A stretch of 64,000 bases of DNA from Phycisphaerales bacterium AB-hyl4 (GCA_041821185.1 JBGUBD010000004.1:248001-312000), one strand, 5' to 3'; shown: positions 16,642-25,625, counted from the stretch's first letter. Made by a program: numbers and translations. The notes: a model not told the origin generated them from the sequence alone.

Positions 16642-17253
16642 ATGCAGGAATTTCTGACCAATTCTACGTATGTCGGGCTGGTGCTGGTGCTGCTGGGCAC
16701 GGGCGTGGGCCTGCCGATTCCCGAAGACCTGCCGCTGCTGCTGGCGGGGTATCTTTGCGGCGAGGATGTGATACGGCTTGAGGTGGCGATCCCGCTGGCG
16801 TTCACGGCGGTGCTGGGGTCGGACTGCCTGTTGTATTACTTCGGCTGGCGGAACGGGCGACACTTCGAGGACCTGGGTTGGGTGCGTCGGCTGGGCGTGA
16901 AGCCGGAGCGAATGGAAAAGGCGCGGTCGGCGTTTCAGCGGCACGGGGGCAAGACGCTGTTCGGGGCGCGGTTTCTGCCGGGCGTGCGGGCGGGCGTGTT
17001 CTTTGCAGCGGGCGCGTATCGCGTGCCATTCTGGAAGCTGCTGGTGTTTGACGGTAGTGCGGCACTGCTGAGCGTGCCGACGTTTATTCTGCTGGGTTGG
17101 TGGTTCGCTGAGTCGCTAGACCGGGTGCAGCAGAGCACGCGCGTGGTGCAGGTGGGCGCTGTGGCGATCGTACTGCTGCTGTTGGCGACGTACCTGGGGT
17201 ATCGGTGGCTGTATGGGAACAACGGCAAGTCGCCGGAGGCGGGGTCGGGGTGA
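16642..17253 (+). CDS. DedA-family membrane protein (first of two)
   Basis: 203 residues. The N-terminal GTGVGLPIPEDLPLLLAGYLCG is the DedA signature (G-x-PIPxE/D). The central FQRHGGKTLFGARFLPGVRAGVFFAAGAYRVPFWKLL carries the conserved FxRhGGK...RFxPGxR motif of the VTT/SNARE-associated domain. DedA proteins are polytopic inner-membrane proteins, several of which flip undecaprenyl phosphate or phospholipids. Start ATG 16642. A second paralogue lies at 21520. It is flanked by palindromes on both sides. Confidence 0.93.
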   Translation: MQEFLTNSTYVGLVLVLLGTGVGLPIPEDLPLLLAGYLCGEDVIRLEVAIPLAFTAVLGSDCLLYYFGWRNGRHFEDLGWVRRLGVKPERMEKARSAFQRHGGKTLFGARFLPGVRAGVFFAAGAYRVPFWKLLVFDGSAALLSVPTFILLGWWFAESLDRVQQSTRVVQVGAVAIVLLLLATYLGYRWLYGNNGKSPEAGSG

Positions 17254-17289
17254 AGAGGTTGGGAGTTGCGAGTTTCTAGTTGCGGGGAA

Positions 17290-17314
17290 CCCACGGATGC
17301 CAACCGTGGGCTTT
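17290..17314 (+). repeat. Dispersed intergenic palindrome, copy 4
   Basis: CCCACGGAT-GCC-AACCGTGGG (one mismatch) followed by CTTTAA, between the convergent dedA-like and YhaM-like genes. Confidence 0.8.
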
Positions 17315-17415
17315 AATGGGGCTGGGGATTGCGCGTTTGATGCGCCTATCGATCAATCTGACGTTCTGAGCGTCAACCAGAAACAAGAAATCAGCACCCA
17401 GGAACCCGGAACTGC

Positions 17416-18447
17416 CTATTCCGCCTCGGCGGGGAGGGTTGTGGGGTCGGGGCGGTAGAAGCGGGTGTTGCCCAGTGCCCAGAGCTTTTCGGTGAAGTGG
17501 CCGCCGAGGTCATTCTCGGCTTCGGCTTCGGTGGGCTCGGAGCGGGCGGCGGTGAGGGCCATGTTCATTTTGGCATCGAGGTTGTCGATGAGCGACACGG
17601 CGAGGGCCTCGGGTGTGGCGGGGATTTTCAGTGCGCCGAACTCGGGTTGGCCGTGGTGCGAAAGGATGATGTGGTGGAGGACGCGGAGGATGGGGGCGGG
17701 GATGGTGATGGGGTCTTCTTCGAGTTGCTGACAGGCGCGGGCTTTTTCTTCGAGCCAGATGGAGCCGCGGGCGATGTGGCCGACGAGTTGGCCGTCGGTG
17801 GAGTAGCCGAAGCCTTGCTCCCAGGTTTGTTCGCTGCACTTGCCCAGGTCGTGGATGAACAGGCCGACGAGGACGATGTCGCGGTTGAGGTTGGTATAGA
17901 GCGGGAGGATTTTGTCAGCAAGGCGCATGACGGAGAGGGTGTGTTCGAGCAGGCCGCCGAGGTAGGCGTGGTGTAGGCTCATGGCGGCGGGCGCCTGGCA
18001 GAACTTTTCCATGAGTTCGCCGTCTTCGAGGTAGCGGTTGGCGAGGCATTGGAGGGCGGGGTTTTCGATTGAGCCAAGCATGTCGACGAGGTCTGCGAAC
18101 ATCTGGTCGACGTCGTGTTCGGTGCAGGGCAGCAGGTCGCGAAGTTCGTCGGCGGTGGGCGTGTAGGCCTGCACGTTGCGGAGGATAATCTGCATCTCAC
18201 CCTGGTAGGGTTGCGTTTCGCCTTCGAGGTAGACGAAGCCGTCGGTGGGCAATGTGTTGTAGAGCTCTTCGGTGGCGTTCCACATGCGTGCGGGCTTGCG
18301 GGCAGTGCGGTCGCCGACGAGGCAGCGAAGGTATGGCTTGCCCGTACGGGTCATGCCCAACTGACAGTTGTGGATCGCGAAGACGCCCTGGACGAGTTGG
18401 GCGGGAGCCATGTCGCGAAGGTAGATGCGTTGGGTGGTGGTGGTCAT
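17416..18447 (-). CDS. YhaM-like OB-fold/HD-domain 3'-5' exoribonuclease
   Basis: 343 residues. The N-terminal 110 residues form an OB-fold nucleic-acid-binding domain (GVFAIHNCQLGMTRTGKPYLRCLVGDRTAR...). The C-terminal part is an HD phosphohydrolase domain with HHAYLGGLLEHTLSVM, LVGLFIHDLGK (the HD pair) and ILSHHGQPEFG. This order is that of Bacillus YhaM (CBF1), a 3'-5' exonuclease active on RNA and single-stranded DNA. The ATG at 18447 is chosen because residues before it derive from an upstream palindrome. Homology to the whole YhaM length is clear, but RNA rather than DNA as substrate is inferred. Confidence 0.88.
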   Translation of the reverse strand: MTTTTQRIYLRDMAPAQLVQGVFAIHNCQLGMTRTGKPYLRCLVGDRTARKPARMWNATEELYNTLPTDGFVYLEGETQPYQGEMQIILRNVQAYTPTADELRDLLPCTEHDVDQMFADLVDMLGSIENPALQCLANRYLEDGELMEKFCQAPAAMSLHHAYLGGLLEHTLSVMRLADKILPLYTNLNRDIVLVGLFIHDLGKCSEQTWEQGFGYSTDGQLVGHIARGSIWLEEKARACQQLEEDPITIPAPILRVLHHIILSHHGQPEFGALKIPATPEALAVSLIDNLDAKMNMALTAARSEPTEAEAENDLGGHFTEKLWALGNTRFYRPDPTTLPAEAE

Positions 18448-18466
18448 GGTGATGCTTTCGGGAGGA

Positions 18467-18491
18467 CCCACGGATGCCATCCGTGGGCTTT
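18467..18491 (+). repeat. Dispersed intergenic palindrome, copy 5
   Basis: CCCACGGAT-GCC-ATCCGTGGG followed by CTTT, between the YhaM-like and SMP-30 genes, both read leftwards. It could terminate the SMP-30 transcript. Confidence 0.85.
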
Positions 18492-18519
18492 GTGGGTCTT
18501 TGTTTGTTGGGTGAGTCAG

Positions 18520-19401
18520 TCAGACGCCGATGCGGGAGAAGAATTCGTGTCGGCCGGGCACAGGGGCACGGAAGTGCAGCAGCGCGCCGGCGTGTTCGCC
18601 TGCCTCGGCTTTGTCGCTGCCGAGTGCGGTGGTGACGTAGACGTCCTGGAGATCATCGCCTGCGAAGGTGAGGCTGGTGACGTTGCGTGCGGGCAATTCG
18701 ATTTTCTGTTTGAGCTGGCCGGTGGCGGTGTTGTAGCGGTAGATGCCGTGGCCGCCGAAGTGAGCGGACCAGATGTCGCCGTACTCGTCGACGATCATGC
18801 CGTCGGGGAGGCCGTGGGCTTCGTCGGTCTGAATGGCGGGGCGCTGATTGGTGATGTTGCCGGTGCGGCGGTCGTAGTCGAAAAGGTAGATGGTGCGGGC
18901 TTTGGAGTCGGTGAAATAAAGGCCTGTTTCGTCGAGGGTGAAGCCCATGCCGTTGGCGATGCCGACGTTTTCGACGACGAGGTGATGCGTGCCGTCGGGG
19001 TCGAGGCGGTAGAGTCGGCCGAGGCGGTCTTCGGTGGGCATCGTGCCGCAGAAGACACGGCCTTCGGGGTCGGCCATGACATCATTGAAACGGGTGGTGG
19101 CTTCGTCGGGGATTTCTTCGATGACGGTCTGGCGCTCTTCACCATCGCGCCAGATGACGACGTTGCCTTTATCGCGGAACAGCAGCAGCGCTCCGTCGGG
19201 CTGGAAGGTGAAGCCGCCGACGGGGCGGTCTTCGTAGATTTTTTCGTGCTTGTGAGCGGCCGGGTCGTAACGGAACAGTCGGCCGGTGGGGATGTCGGTC
19301 CAGTAAAGCTGTTTCTCCAACGGATGCCAGAGCGGGTTCTCGCCGGTCTTGCAGGCGTAGTTGGCAATGACGCTGATCGGGGCAGTCGCGTTGTCGGACA
19401 T
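18520..19401 (-). CDS. SMP-30/gluconolactonase-family protein
   Basis: 293 residues of six-bladed beta-propeller. Hallmarks are GENPLWHPLEKQLYWTDIPTGRLFRYDP near the N-terminus (the metal-binding Glu), RFNDVMADPEGRVFCGTM, VENVGIANGMGFTLDETGLYFTDS with the Asn ligand, and GLPDGMIVDEYGDIWSAHFGGHGIYRY with the catalytic Asp. Family members are Ca/Zn-dependent sugar lactonases. The sugar is unknown. ATG 19401 sits 8-9 bp after an AGGAGAGG site and is preferred over GTG 19407. Confidence 0.92.
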   Translation of the reverse strand: MSDNATAPISVIANYACKTGENPLWHPLEKQLYWTDIPTGRLFRYDPAAHKHEKIYEDRPVGGFTFQPDGALLLFRDKGNVVIWRDGEERQTVIEEIPDEATTRFNDVMADPEGRVFCGTMPTEDRLGRLYRLDPDGTHHLVVENVGIANGMGFTLDETGLYFTDSKARTIYLFDYDRRTGNITNQRPAIQTDEAHGLPDGMIVDEYGDIWSAHFGGHGIYRYNTATGQLKQKIELPARNVTSLTFAGDDLQDVYVTTALGSDKAEAGEHAGALLHFRAPVPGRHEFFSRIGV

Positions 19402-19535
19402 GGGCACTCACCTCTCCTGTTGATTCACGACGCGGGCGACGCGAGGTCGGCACCGGTTACAGGCCCGCCAGCATAGCGGATCAGTGGCGGGGTGTTAATG
19501 GGGGTGGGCCGGGATGGGCCGGGATGGGCGTGGGG

Positions 19536-19562
19536 GCCCGGGGATTGCCATCCCCGGGCTTA
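19536..19562 (+). repeat. Dispersed intergenic palindrome, copy 6 (GC variant)
   Basis: GCCCGGGGATTGCCATCCCCGGGC stem followed by TTA, just downstream of the phosphorylase-like gene on the - strand. Confidence 0.8.
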
Positions 19563-19587
19563 TGGAGGCACTTTTACTGGACGGGAG

Positions 19588-20310
19588 TTACTGGAGGTGG
19601 GCGGTGATGGCAGTGGCGAGTGACTCGGCGGCGCGGCGGGTGTCGCGCTGGAGACGGGTGAGCATCGACAGGCGGTGCGGGTTGCGGGCAAGCCAGGCGA
19701 TGGCGGCGGTGGTACGCGGTCGGCCACGCGCGTCGACCCAGTTGATCATCTCCGGCGGGAGGGCCACGTCGACCGGATCGCTGATGGCGCGGAAGGCGGC
19801 GAAGGTGATCGGCTGACCAAGGTCGGTGGTGAGCTCGGCAACCCGCCTGGCGAGCCCGTGGGTTTCCATGTCGACCATGTCGGCGTGGTGGGTTTCGTGG
19901 AAGCGACGCTTTTCGTCGACATCGGCAACCATGCGGTCGAGGGTGAGGAGCGTGGCGTCGCCTGCGGGGTTGAGCTCGATGGTGTCGTGTGATTCGTTGA
20001 GCACGCGAGCGATGATCGCAACGTCGCCGGCTTGCCATTGGGGCGTGAGGCCGCCTGCGAAGCCGAGGTTGATGACGGCGGTCAAGGCGTGATGGGCATA
20101 AGCGTCTTTCAGTACGGCAAGGGCTCGCGCGACGCCGACGCCGGTGACGCCGGCGATGATGTGCCGCCTCCCTGCCGAACCCGTGGCGTATTGCTTGTTG
20201 CGCCACCGTAAGCCGAGGCGTTCGATGGTGGGCAACAACTCGGGACGCGTCGCGGCGAGGAGGAGCGTGGTGGGCTCGGTTGGTGGTGTTGGCGGTGTGC
20301 GGGGGGACAT
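19588..20310 (-). CDS. Nucleoside phosphorylase-superfamily protein
   Basis: 240 residues of the PNP/UDP phosphorylase fold. TGVGVARALAVL near the N-terminus, VINLGFAGGL in the centre, MVDMETHGLARRV (the DME motif) and FAAFRAISDPVD match the MTA/SAH nucleosidase and hopanoid-associated phosphorylase branch. Start ATG 20310 is chosen because upstream residues come from a palindrome. The exact substrate cannot be decided. The gene lies between SMP-30 and a D-2-hydroxyacid dehydrogenase, all on the - strand but separated by palindromes. Confidence 0.82.
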   Translation of the reverse strand: MSPRTPPTPPTEPTTLLLAATRPELLPTIERLGLRWRNKQYATGSAGRRHIIAGVTGVGVARALAVLKDAYAHHALTAVINLGFAGGLTPQWQAGDVAIIARVLNESHDTIELNPAGDATLLTLDRMVADVDEKRRFHETHHADMVDMETHGLARRVAELTTDLGQPITFAAFRAISDPVDVALPPEMINWVDARGRPRTTAAIAWLARNPHRLSMLTRLQRDTRRAAESLATAITAHLQ

Positions 20311-20333
20311 TGGGGGATAGGTGGTTGGGGGGA

Positions 20334-20358
20334 CCCGGGGATGCCATCCCCGGGCTTT
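20334..20358 (+). repeat. Dispersed intergenic palindrome, copy 7 (GC variant)
   Basis: CCCGGGGAT-GCC-ATCCCCGGG followed by CTTT, between the dehydrogenase and the phosphorylase-like gene. Confidence 0.85.
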
Positions 20359-20383
20359 ATTCATTGGGACTTAATTGAGGAAC

Positions 20384-21385
20384 TTATTGATTGACGACGT
20401 TAGTGGGCGTGCCATTGAGGAAGGCTTGCAGGTTGGTGGCGGCGGTGTGCATGAGGCGGAGGCGGGCTTCGCGCGAAGCCCAGGCGATGTGGGGCGTGAT
20501 GATGCAGTGCGGGGCGTTGAGCAAAGGGTGGTCGTCTGCGGCGGGCTCGTGGCTAAGCACGTCGAGGCCTGCGCCGGCGAGTCGGCCTTCGTTGAGCACG
20601 GCGGCGAGGGCGGGCTCGTCGATGAGCGGACCGCGCCCGGTGTTGATGAGGTATGCATTGGGCTTCATGCTGCGCAGACGGTCGTCGTCGAGCAGATGAT
20701 GCGTTTCCGGGGTGAGCGGACAGTGCAGGGTGAGCACGTCGGCGGTGGCGATGAGTTCGTCGATGGTATGAAAGGTGACGTCGACGCCTGCGAGGCCCGG
20801 GCGTGGGGCGTCGGGCGTGCGTGAGGCGGCGGCGATGTTCATGCCCATTACGTGTCCGATATGGGCGACGCGCTGGCCGATCGCACCGAGGCCGACGATG
20901 CCCAGCGTCTTGCCGGCTAGCTCGGTGAGCGGTGCGACAGTGAAGCTGAAGTCGCCGCTGCGTTGCCACTGGCCTGCGTGGACAGCGGCGTCGTGCGCGG
21001 CGACGTGGTTCACCATCTCCAGCAGCAATGCGAAAACGTGTTGCGCGACTGAGTCCGTGCTGTAGCCGGGAATGTTGGTAACGGTGATATCGCGCTGGCG
21101 TGCGGCGGCGAGGTCAACGACGTTCGTTCCGGTCGCGAGCACGCCAACGTAGCGAAGGTTTTCCATCGCAGCGAGCGTGTTTTCGGTCAGCGGGGTTTTG
21201 TTGGTGAGAACAATGGAGGCATCGCGGGCGCGGGCGATGATCTGGTCGTCGGGTGTGCGGTCGTGAACGGTGAGTTCGCCGAGTTGGGCGATGGCGTCCC
21301 AGGCGGGCTCGCCGTGGCCTGCCGGGTGGTTGGGTTTGGCGGTGGTAAGGGTGTAGCCGTCGAGGACGATGATGCGTTCAGACAT
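20384..21385 (-). CDS. D-2-hydroxyacid dehydrogenase, glycerate dehydrogenase-like
   Basis: 333 residues. The N-terminal part (MSERIIVLDGYTLTTAKPNHPAGHGEPAWDAIAQLG) is typical of hydroxypyruvate/glycerate dehydrogenases of the HprA type. The NAD-binding site is LGIVGLGAIGQRVA at about residues 148-161. Catalytic residues lie in LINTGRGPLIDEPALAAVL (Arg), the following Glu and ITPHIAWASREAR (His). The likely reaction is reduction of hydroxypyruvate or glyoxylate with NAD(P)H. The substrate is inferred. ATG 21385 is preceded by an AAGGAG site (CCAAGGAGCC). Confidence 0.9.
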   Translation of the reverse strand: MSERIIVLDGYTLTTAKPNHPAGHGEPAWDAIAQLGELTVHDRTPDDQIIARARDASIVLTNKTPLTENTLAAMENLRYVGVLATGTNVVDLAAARQRDITVTNIPGYSTDSVAQHVFALLLEMVNHVAAHDAAVHAGQWQRSGDFSFTVAPLTELAGKTLGIVGLGAIGQRVAHIGHVMGMNIAAASRTPDAPRPGLAGVDVTFHTIDELIATADVLTLHCPLTPETHHLLDDDRLRSMKPNAYLINTGRGPLIDEPALAAVLNEGRLAGAGLDVLSHEPAADDHPLLNAPHCIITPHIAWASREARLRLMHTAATNLQAFLNGTPTNVVNQ

Positions 21386-21519
21386 GGTTGGCTCCTTGGG
21401 GGGCGATGGTAGCAAAGTCGCGAGGGGAGGTGTTCGGGGGGGGAGCGAGTGAGGGCGACGGGGCTGAAGCGTTCTGTCGTAGCACCGACGCGGTCGCTTG
21501 TCGGTACAATCGCCGGTCC

Positions 21520-22191
21520 ATGGAAGAATGGCTCGCCGAACTTGCGGGCGTGACGCCTTACCTCGTGATCTTCGGCATCCTGCTGGTCTCGGGGTTCGGC
21601 TTGCCCATTCCCGAGGACATCGTGCTGATCCTCGCGGGCTATCTCTCGGGCAGTGGCATCACCGATCCGTGGATCATGTTCCCCGGCGCGTTCATCACCA
21701 TCCTCGGCTCGGACCTGATCGTCTACACGCTCGGCCGCCGGTACGGGCACCATGTGCCCAAGCTGCCGGTGCTCCGACGGTTTCTCAACGATGCACGCCT
21801 GGTCCGCACGGAACGCAAGCTGCACGAGCATGGGGGCAAGTTCATCTTCATGGCCCGGTTCCTGCCGGGCCTGCGGACGGCGGCATTTTTCACGGCGGGC
21901 ACGTTCAAAATTCCCGCCTGGAAATTTCTGCTCTATGATGGGTCGGCGGCGGCGATCAGCGTGCCGTTGATCCTGGGCCTCTCGTATGCCTTCTCGCACC
22001 AGATCGACCGGGTGTACGAGTGGGTCGCGGAAGGCCAACTCGCCGTTGCCGGGCTGGTCGTGCTGATCATCGCCGTTGCGTTCGGCGTGCGGTGGTGGAT
22101 GCGACGACGACGCCGGGCGCACGTGCAGGCCCGCCGCGCAACCGGCTGGGCGATCCGCCGCCGAAAGAATGCGAACCATGAGTCAAACTGA
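21520..22191 (+). CDS. DedA-family membrane protein (second of two)
   Basis: 223 residues starting MEEWLAELAGVTPYLVIFGILLVSGFGLPIPEDIVLILAGYLSG, the DedA signature. LHEHGGKFIFMARFLPGLRTAAFFTAGTFKIP is the VTT motif. The C-terminus ends in a membrane segment and a basic tail (RWWMRRRRRAHVQARR). It overlaps the start of the following methyltransferase by 14 bp, so the two are probably co-translated. Compared with the copy at 16642 it has the same motifs, but the surrounding base composition changes from G-rich to C-rich on the + strand. Confidence 0.93.
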   Translation: MEEWLAELAGVTPYLVIFGILLVSGFGLPIPEDIVLILAGYLSGSGITDPWIMFPGAFITILGSDLIVYTLGRRYGHHVPKLPVLRRFLNDARLVRTERKLHEHGGKFIFMARFLPGLRTAAFFTAGTFKIPAWKFLLYDGSAAAISVPLILGLSYAFSHQIDRVYEWVAEGQLAVAGLVVLIIAVAFGVRWWMRRRRRAHVQARRATGWAIRRRKNANHESN

Positions 22192-22804
22192 AGCCGATGC
22201 TTATATGCAGCCGTACCGTGAAGCGCATGAAGACCACGGTTCGGACTTCGCCGTCACACTTTGGGCCAGCCCGAAAACACAAAAGCGGCGGTTCGAAGTG
22301 TTCACGCAGATGTGCTTTCTCGCAGGCAAGCGCGTGCTCGACGCGGGCTGCTCGCGCGGCGACTTCGCCGAGTACCTGATCAAGCACGACGTGCCATTCG
22401 GAAAGTACATCGGCATAGACGGCCTGTCCGAGGTGATCGACTACGCCGAGCAACGCCAGATGCCGCAATGCGAGTTTCATCACGGCGATTTCGTCACGCA
22501 TCCCGAGTTGCTCCGCACGGGAAAGCCGCAGGTGATTGCGATCTCCGGCACGCTGAACACGATGAGTGACAAGCTTTCGTTGCGCGTGCTCGACGATGCA
22601 TGGCAGGCGGCGGGTGAAACGTTGATCTTCAACTTTCTCTCGGATCGCTGCGGGCCGAAAGCCCCTGCGCAACTGCCGCCCGCGCGTCGACTGGACACAG
22701 CCGCGATCTTCGAATGGGCGCTGCAACACACATGGGACGTGCAGTTCCGACAGGACTACTTCCAGCACGGCCACGACGCGACAATCCTCATGCGCAAAGG
22801 CTAG
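22178..22804 (+). CDS. Class I SAM-dependent methyltransferase-like protein
   Basis: 208 residues. GKRVLDAGCSRGDFAEYLI is motif I (SAM binding) of class I methyltransferases, followed by YIGIDGLSEVIDYA (the acidic end of strand 2) and FHHGDFV. The C-terminal half includes ETLIFNFLSDR. The acceptor is unknown. ATG 22178 lies inside the end of the upstream dedA-like gene. Its stop overlaps the stop of a convergent small membrane protein in a shared CTAG. Confidence 0.82.
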   Translation: MSQTEADAYMQPYREAHEDHGSDFAVTLWASPKTQKRRFEVFTQMCFLAGKRVLDAGCSRGDFAEYLIKHDVPFGKYIGIDGLSEVIDYAEQRQMPQCEFHHGDFVTHPELLRTGKPQVIAISGTLNTMSDKLSLRVLDDAWQAAGETLIFNFLSDRCGPKAPAQLPPARRLDTAAIFEWALQHTWDVQFRQDYFQHGHDATILMRKG

Positions 22805-23034
22805 TTCGCGTGTTCATGGTTGTGCTGCGGTTGCGAAAGGTCGCGAATGATTTCGGCACGCCAGACATCGAGACACACGCTTAACGACCAACCTGCGACG
22901 ACCGCGCTGGCGATCGCCATCATCGCGTAGCCGAACACCAGGCTCGCCGCGGAAGATGCAGCCATCAACATGGTCAGGCTCAAACAGACGAACTTCACGA
23001 TCTGCGGCCACTCGCCGAGCAATTGCCTCATCAT
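22801..23034 (-). CDS. Small two-helix membrane protein coupled to recJ
   Basis: 77 residues. The start ATG overlaps the recJ stop as ATGA, so translation is coupled. The protein has two hydrophobic segments (FVCLSLTMLMAASSAASLVFGYAM and IASAVVAGWSLSVCLDVW) and a His-rich acidic tail QPQHNHEHAN that could bind metal. No family recognised. Confidence 0.7.
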   Translation of the reverse strand: MMRQLLGEWPQIVKFVCLSLTMLMAASSAASLVFGYAMMAIASAVVAGWSLSVCLDVWRAEIIRDLSQPQHNHEHAN

Positions 23035-24866
23035 GACATATCCTCTGCCAAGGTTGCCGTCGCCGGTGTGCGACGCTTCGGCCGCAGGTCCTGCACGTGC
23101 AGGTCCAGGGTGCGTCGGCCCTGCCACTGGCCCAGCTTCGCTTCAAACACCACGTCCAGTTCCACGCCGCCGGGCAACTGCTCGGCCACGTCGCCGAAGT
23201 TGAACGCCACCGCCCGCATCACGCTACCGCCCTGCCGTAGACGCAGTTGCAGGTGTTGCCCCTGCCTCCCCATCGGCCGCGCGGGACCGTCAAGCGTCAC
23301 GTCACGCACCAGCAGCTTCGGACGCGGGTTGTCTCGACCAAACGGGCCGAGCTCCTGCAACTGCTCGAACAAAGCAAGCGTACAGTCGCCCAGCGACAGC
23401 GCCGCGTCAACTGTGAGCACAGGCGTGAGCTGCTCGACCGTGAGTTTTTCGTTGACATGCGTCACCAGCGCATCGCGGAAGGCGCCGATCGCCTCGGCAC
23501 GCAGCGCCAGCCCCGCCGCCATCGCATGTCCGCCGAAGCGGGTCAGGTGCTCACGACATGCGGTCAGCGCTTCGTGAATGGAAACGCCGTCGACGCTGCG
23601 TGCCGAGCCGTGGGCGATGCCTTCCTCGTCAATGTTGAGCACGATAACCGGCCGACTGAACTGCTCGACCAGCCGACTGGCGACGATACCCACCACGCCC
23701 GGATGCCAGTCTTCGCCGGCGACGACAATGGCCCGGCGGTCTGCCGCGTCGTAGCCCGCCTCGCGCACTTGAGCTGCGGCCTGTTCTGCAATAGTTCGCT
23801 CGGTCGCTCGCCGACGGTCATTTTCACTGTTGAGAAACACGGCCAGCTCGCGGGCTTCGTCGCCGACCGCTTCGGTGAGCAGGCGGGCGGCCTCGCGTGC
23901 GTGCCCCATTCGGCCACAGGCGTTGAGCCGCGGGCCGAGCACGAAGCCGACGTGGTAGCTGTCGATCCGCTCGTCACGCAACTGCGCCGCGTCGATCATC
24001 GCATCCAGACCGGCAAAGCCGGTGTTCTTGATGCGTGCCAGGCCGAAGCGCGTGAGCACACGATTCTCGCCTCGCAACGGCACGACGTCGGCCACCGTGC
24101 CCAATGCCACCAGCGTCAGCAGGTTCACCAGCAGATCACGAAAGCCCGCCGGCAGCCGATCGCTGCCACAGATCTCCCGCGCGACCTGCCAGGCAAGCTT
24201 GAACGCCACACCTGCCCCGCAAAGGTCCGCCGCGCCGACGGCGACCGCCCCACCCGCGTCGGCCAACCCCGGATGCACCAGCGCGTGAGCATTGGGCAAA
24301 TCGGCCGGGTCGAATGTGTGGTGGTCTGTGATGATCAGGTCCAGCCCCAGCTCGCGAGCGAGGTCGGCCGGGCCGGTGGCGGTGATGCCACAGTCGACGG
24401 TGACGACGAGCGGTTGCGGCGATAGCTCGGCGAAGCTGCGGATCGCGTCTTCGTTCAGGCCGTACCCTTCGTCAACGCGATGCGGAATGTAGATACTGAC
24501 GTCGGCGTCGGCGAGCCTGAGGGTGTGCCATAGCACGCTCGCAGCAGTGACGCCGTCGACATCGTAATCGCCGTAGATCACGATGGGCTGACCGTCAGCG
24601 ACGGCGCGGGCGATGCGGCGGGCAGCTTCGGGCACGCCGGGCAACTCGGCGGGGTCAGCCAGGTCATTAAGCGTGGGCTTGAGAAAGGCGCGGGCAGCGT
24701 CGGACGTGTCGACACCGCGGGCGAGCAACAATTCGGCAATCAGCGGCGACATACCCAGCTTGCCAGCAAAGTCGACAGCCTGCTCGCGTCGAAGCTGCGG
24801 GTCGTCGCTCTGGAAACTGCCGGAAGATCGGCTGCGCCAGCGTTTTCGCATCCCTGCGTCGGTCAT
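23031..24866 (-). CDS. recJ: Single-stranded-DNA-specific exonuclease RecJ
   Basis: 5'-3' exonuclease of recombination and mismatch repair. 611 residues from ATG 24866. The DHH phosphoesterase domain has VIYGDYDVDGVTAASVL (motif I), VVTVDCGIT, IITDHHTFD (the DHH motif), AHALVHPGL and GPRLNACGRMGHA. The DHHA1 domain has GEDWHPGVVGIVASRLVEQF and RSVDGVSIHEAL...FGGHAMAAGL. The C-terminal OB domain has LGPFGRDNPRPKLL. The open frame continues upstream without family similarity, so 24866 (MTDAGMRKRWR) is preferred. Confidence 0.96.
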   Translation of the reverse strand: MTDAGMRKRWRSRSSGSFQSDDPQLRREQAVDFAGKLGMSPLIAELLLARGVDTSDAARAFLKPTLNDLADPAELPGVPEAARRIARAVADGQPIVIYGDYDVDGVTAASVLWHTLRLADADVSIYIPHRVDEGYGLNEDAIRSFAELSPQPLVVTVDCGITATGPADLARELGLDLIITDHHTFDPADLPNAHALVHPGLADAGGAVAVGAADLCGAGVAFKLAWQVAREICGSDRLPAGFRDLLVNLLTLVALGTVADVVPLRGENRVLTRFGLARIKNTGFAGLDAMIDAAQLRDERIDSYHVGFVLGPRLNACGRMGHAREAARLLTEAVGDEARELAVFLNSENDRRRATERTIAEQAAAQVREAGYDAADRRAIVVAGEDWHPGVVGIVASRLVEQFSRPVIVLNIDEEGIAHGSARSVDGVSIHEALTACREHLTRFGGHAMAAGLALRAEAIGAFRDALVTHVNEKLTVEQLTPVLTVDAALSLGDCTLALFEQLQELGPFGRDNPRPKLLVRDVTLDGPARPMGRQGQHLQLRLRQGGSVMRAVAFNFGDVAEQLPGGVELDVVFEAKLGQWQGRRTLDLHVQDLRPKRRTPATATLAEDMS

Positions 24867-25038
24867 CCCGTCATCATAGCCGAAAGCTTGCCACTCGCGC
24901 CGGCTGGCTAGGCAATACGACCAGTACAACCCGCGCAAAACGCACGATTGTTCCGGGCGTTGCAGATTGCAGGTAAACCGCCGACCTCCGTCAACCGATA
25001 ACACCCGCAAGCAACGATCCGTTCCAAGGAATCACGTC

Positions 25039-25512
25039 ATGCAAATCTGCTCGCTTCGTCCCACTCCCGCTCGGACTCCGCTGCGCTGCCGCGGCGCGGG
25101 CTTTTCGCTTGTGGAAATTCTCATCGTCGTGTTGCTATTGTCAATACTTGCCGCAATGGTGATCCCGCAGTTCATCGGCGCTGCCGAGCAGACGCGCGAC
25201 AATGCACTGGCCACCAACCTCTCGCGCGTGCGCCAGCAGATCGAGCTATACCGCCATCACCACGACGGCAATTTCCCTGAACTGGCCAACTTCACCGAAC
25301 AGTTGACCAAATCCAGCAACGCTCTCGGCCAGACCGCCGCCGTCGACACGCCCGGCTACAGCTTCGGCCCCTACCTCAGCAGCATCCCCCGCAACCCATA
25401 CACCGCCGGCAACATCGTCGGCGATGGCGAAGTCGGCACCAGCGACTGGTACTACAACGAAAACACCGGTGATTTCCACGCCAATCACGACGAAGACGCC
25501 CGCGAGTTGTAA
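25039..25512 (+). CDS. Type II secretion pseudopilin (GspG-like)
   Basis: 157 residues with a prepilin leader of about 20 residues ending GAG and the mature N-terminus FSLVEILIVVLLLSILAAMVIP (cleavage before Phe, Glu at +5). A helix (AEQTRDNALATNLSRVRQQIELYRHHHDGNFPEL) and a Pro-flanked C-terminal part (GPYLSSIPRNPYTAGN ... SDWYYNENTGDFHAN) resemble the major pseudopilin GspG. The gene stands alone with no secretion operon around it, as is common for planctomycete prepilin-like proteins. An AAGGAATC site precedes ATG 25039, and a terminator follows. Confidence 0.85.
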   Translation: MQICSLRPTPARTPLRCRGAGFSLVEILIVVLLLSILAAMVIPQFIGAAEQTRDNALATNLSRVRQQIELYRHHHDGNFPELANFTEQLTKSSNALGQTAAVDTPGYSFGPYLSSIPRNPYTAGNIVGDGEVGTSDWYYNENTGDFHANHDEDAREL

Positions 25513-25588
25513 GCACACCACCCTCGCCACCCCAAACAACCCCACCGCGTTCGCATCACGACGCGTCCAACCACGCGTCGAGACACCG

Positions 25589-25625
25589 AAGCCCGGACGT
25601 CGCACAACGCCCGGGCTTCTCTTTT
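25589..25625 (+). terminator. Rho-independent terminator after the gspG-like gene
   Basis: AAGCCCGG and CCGGGCTT arms (8 bp) with a 12-14 nt loop, followed by CTCTTTT. Confidence 0.7.

Noticed and set aside
21386..21519. dif site at the composition switch
   Set aside because: No 28-bp sequence with XerC/XerD-like half sites was recognised in the gap.
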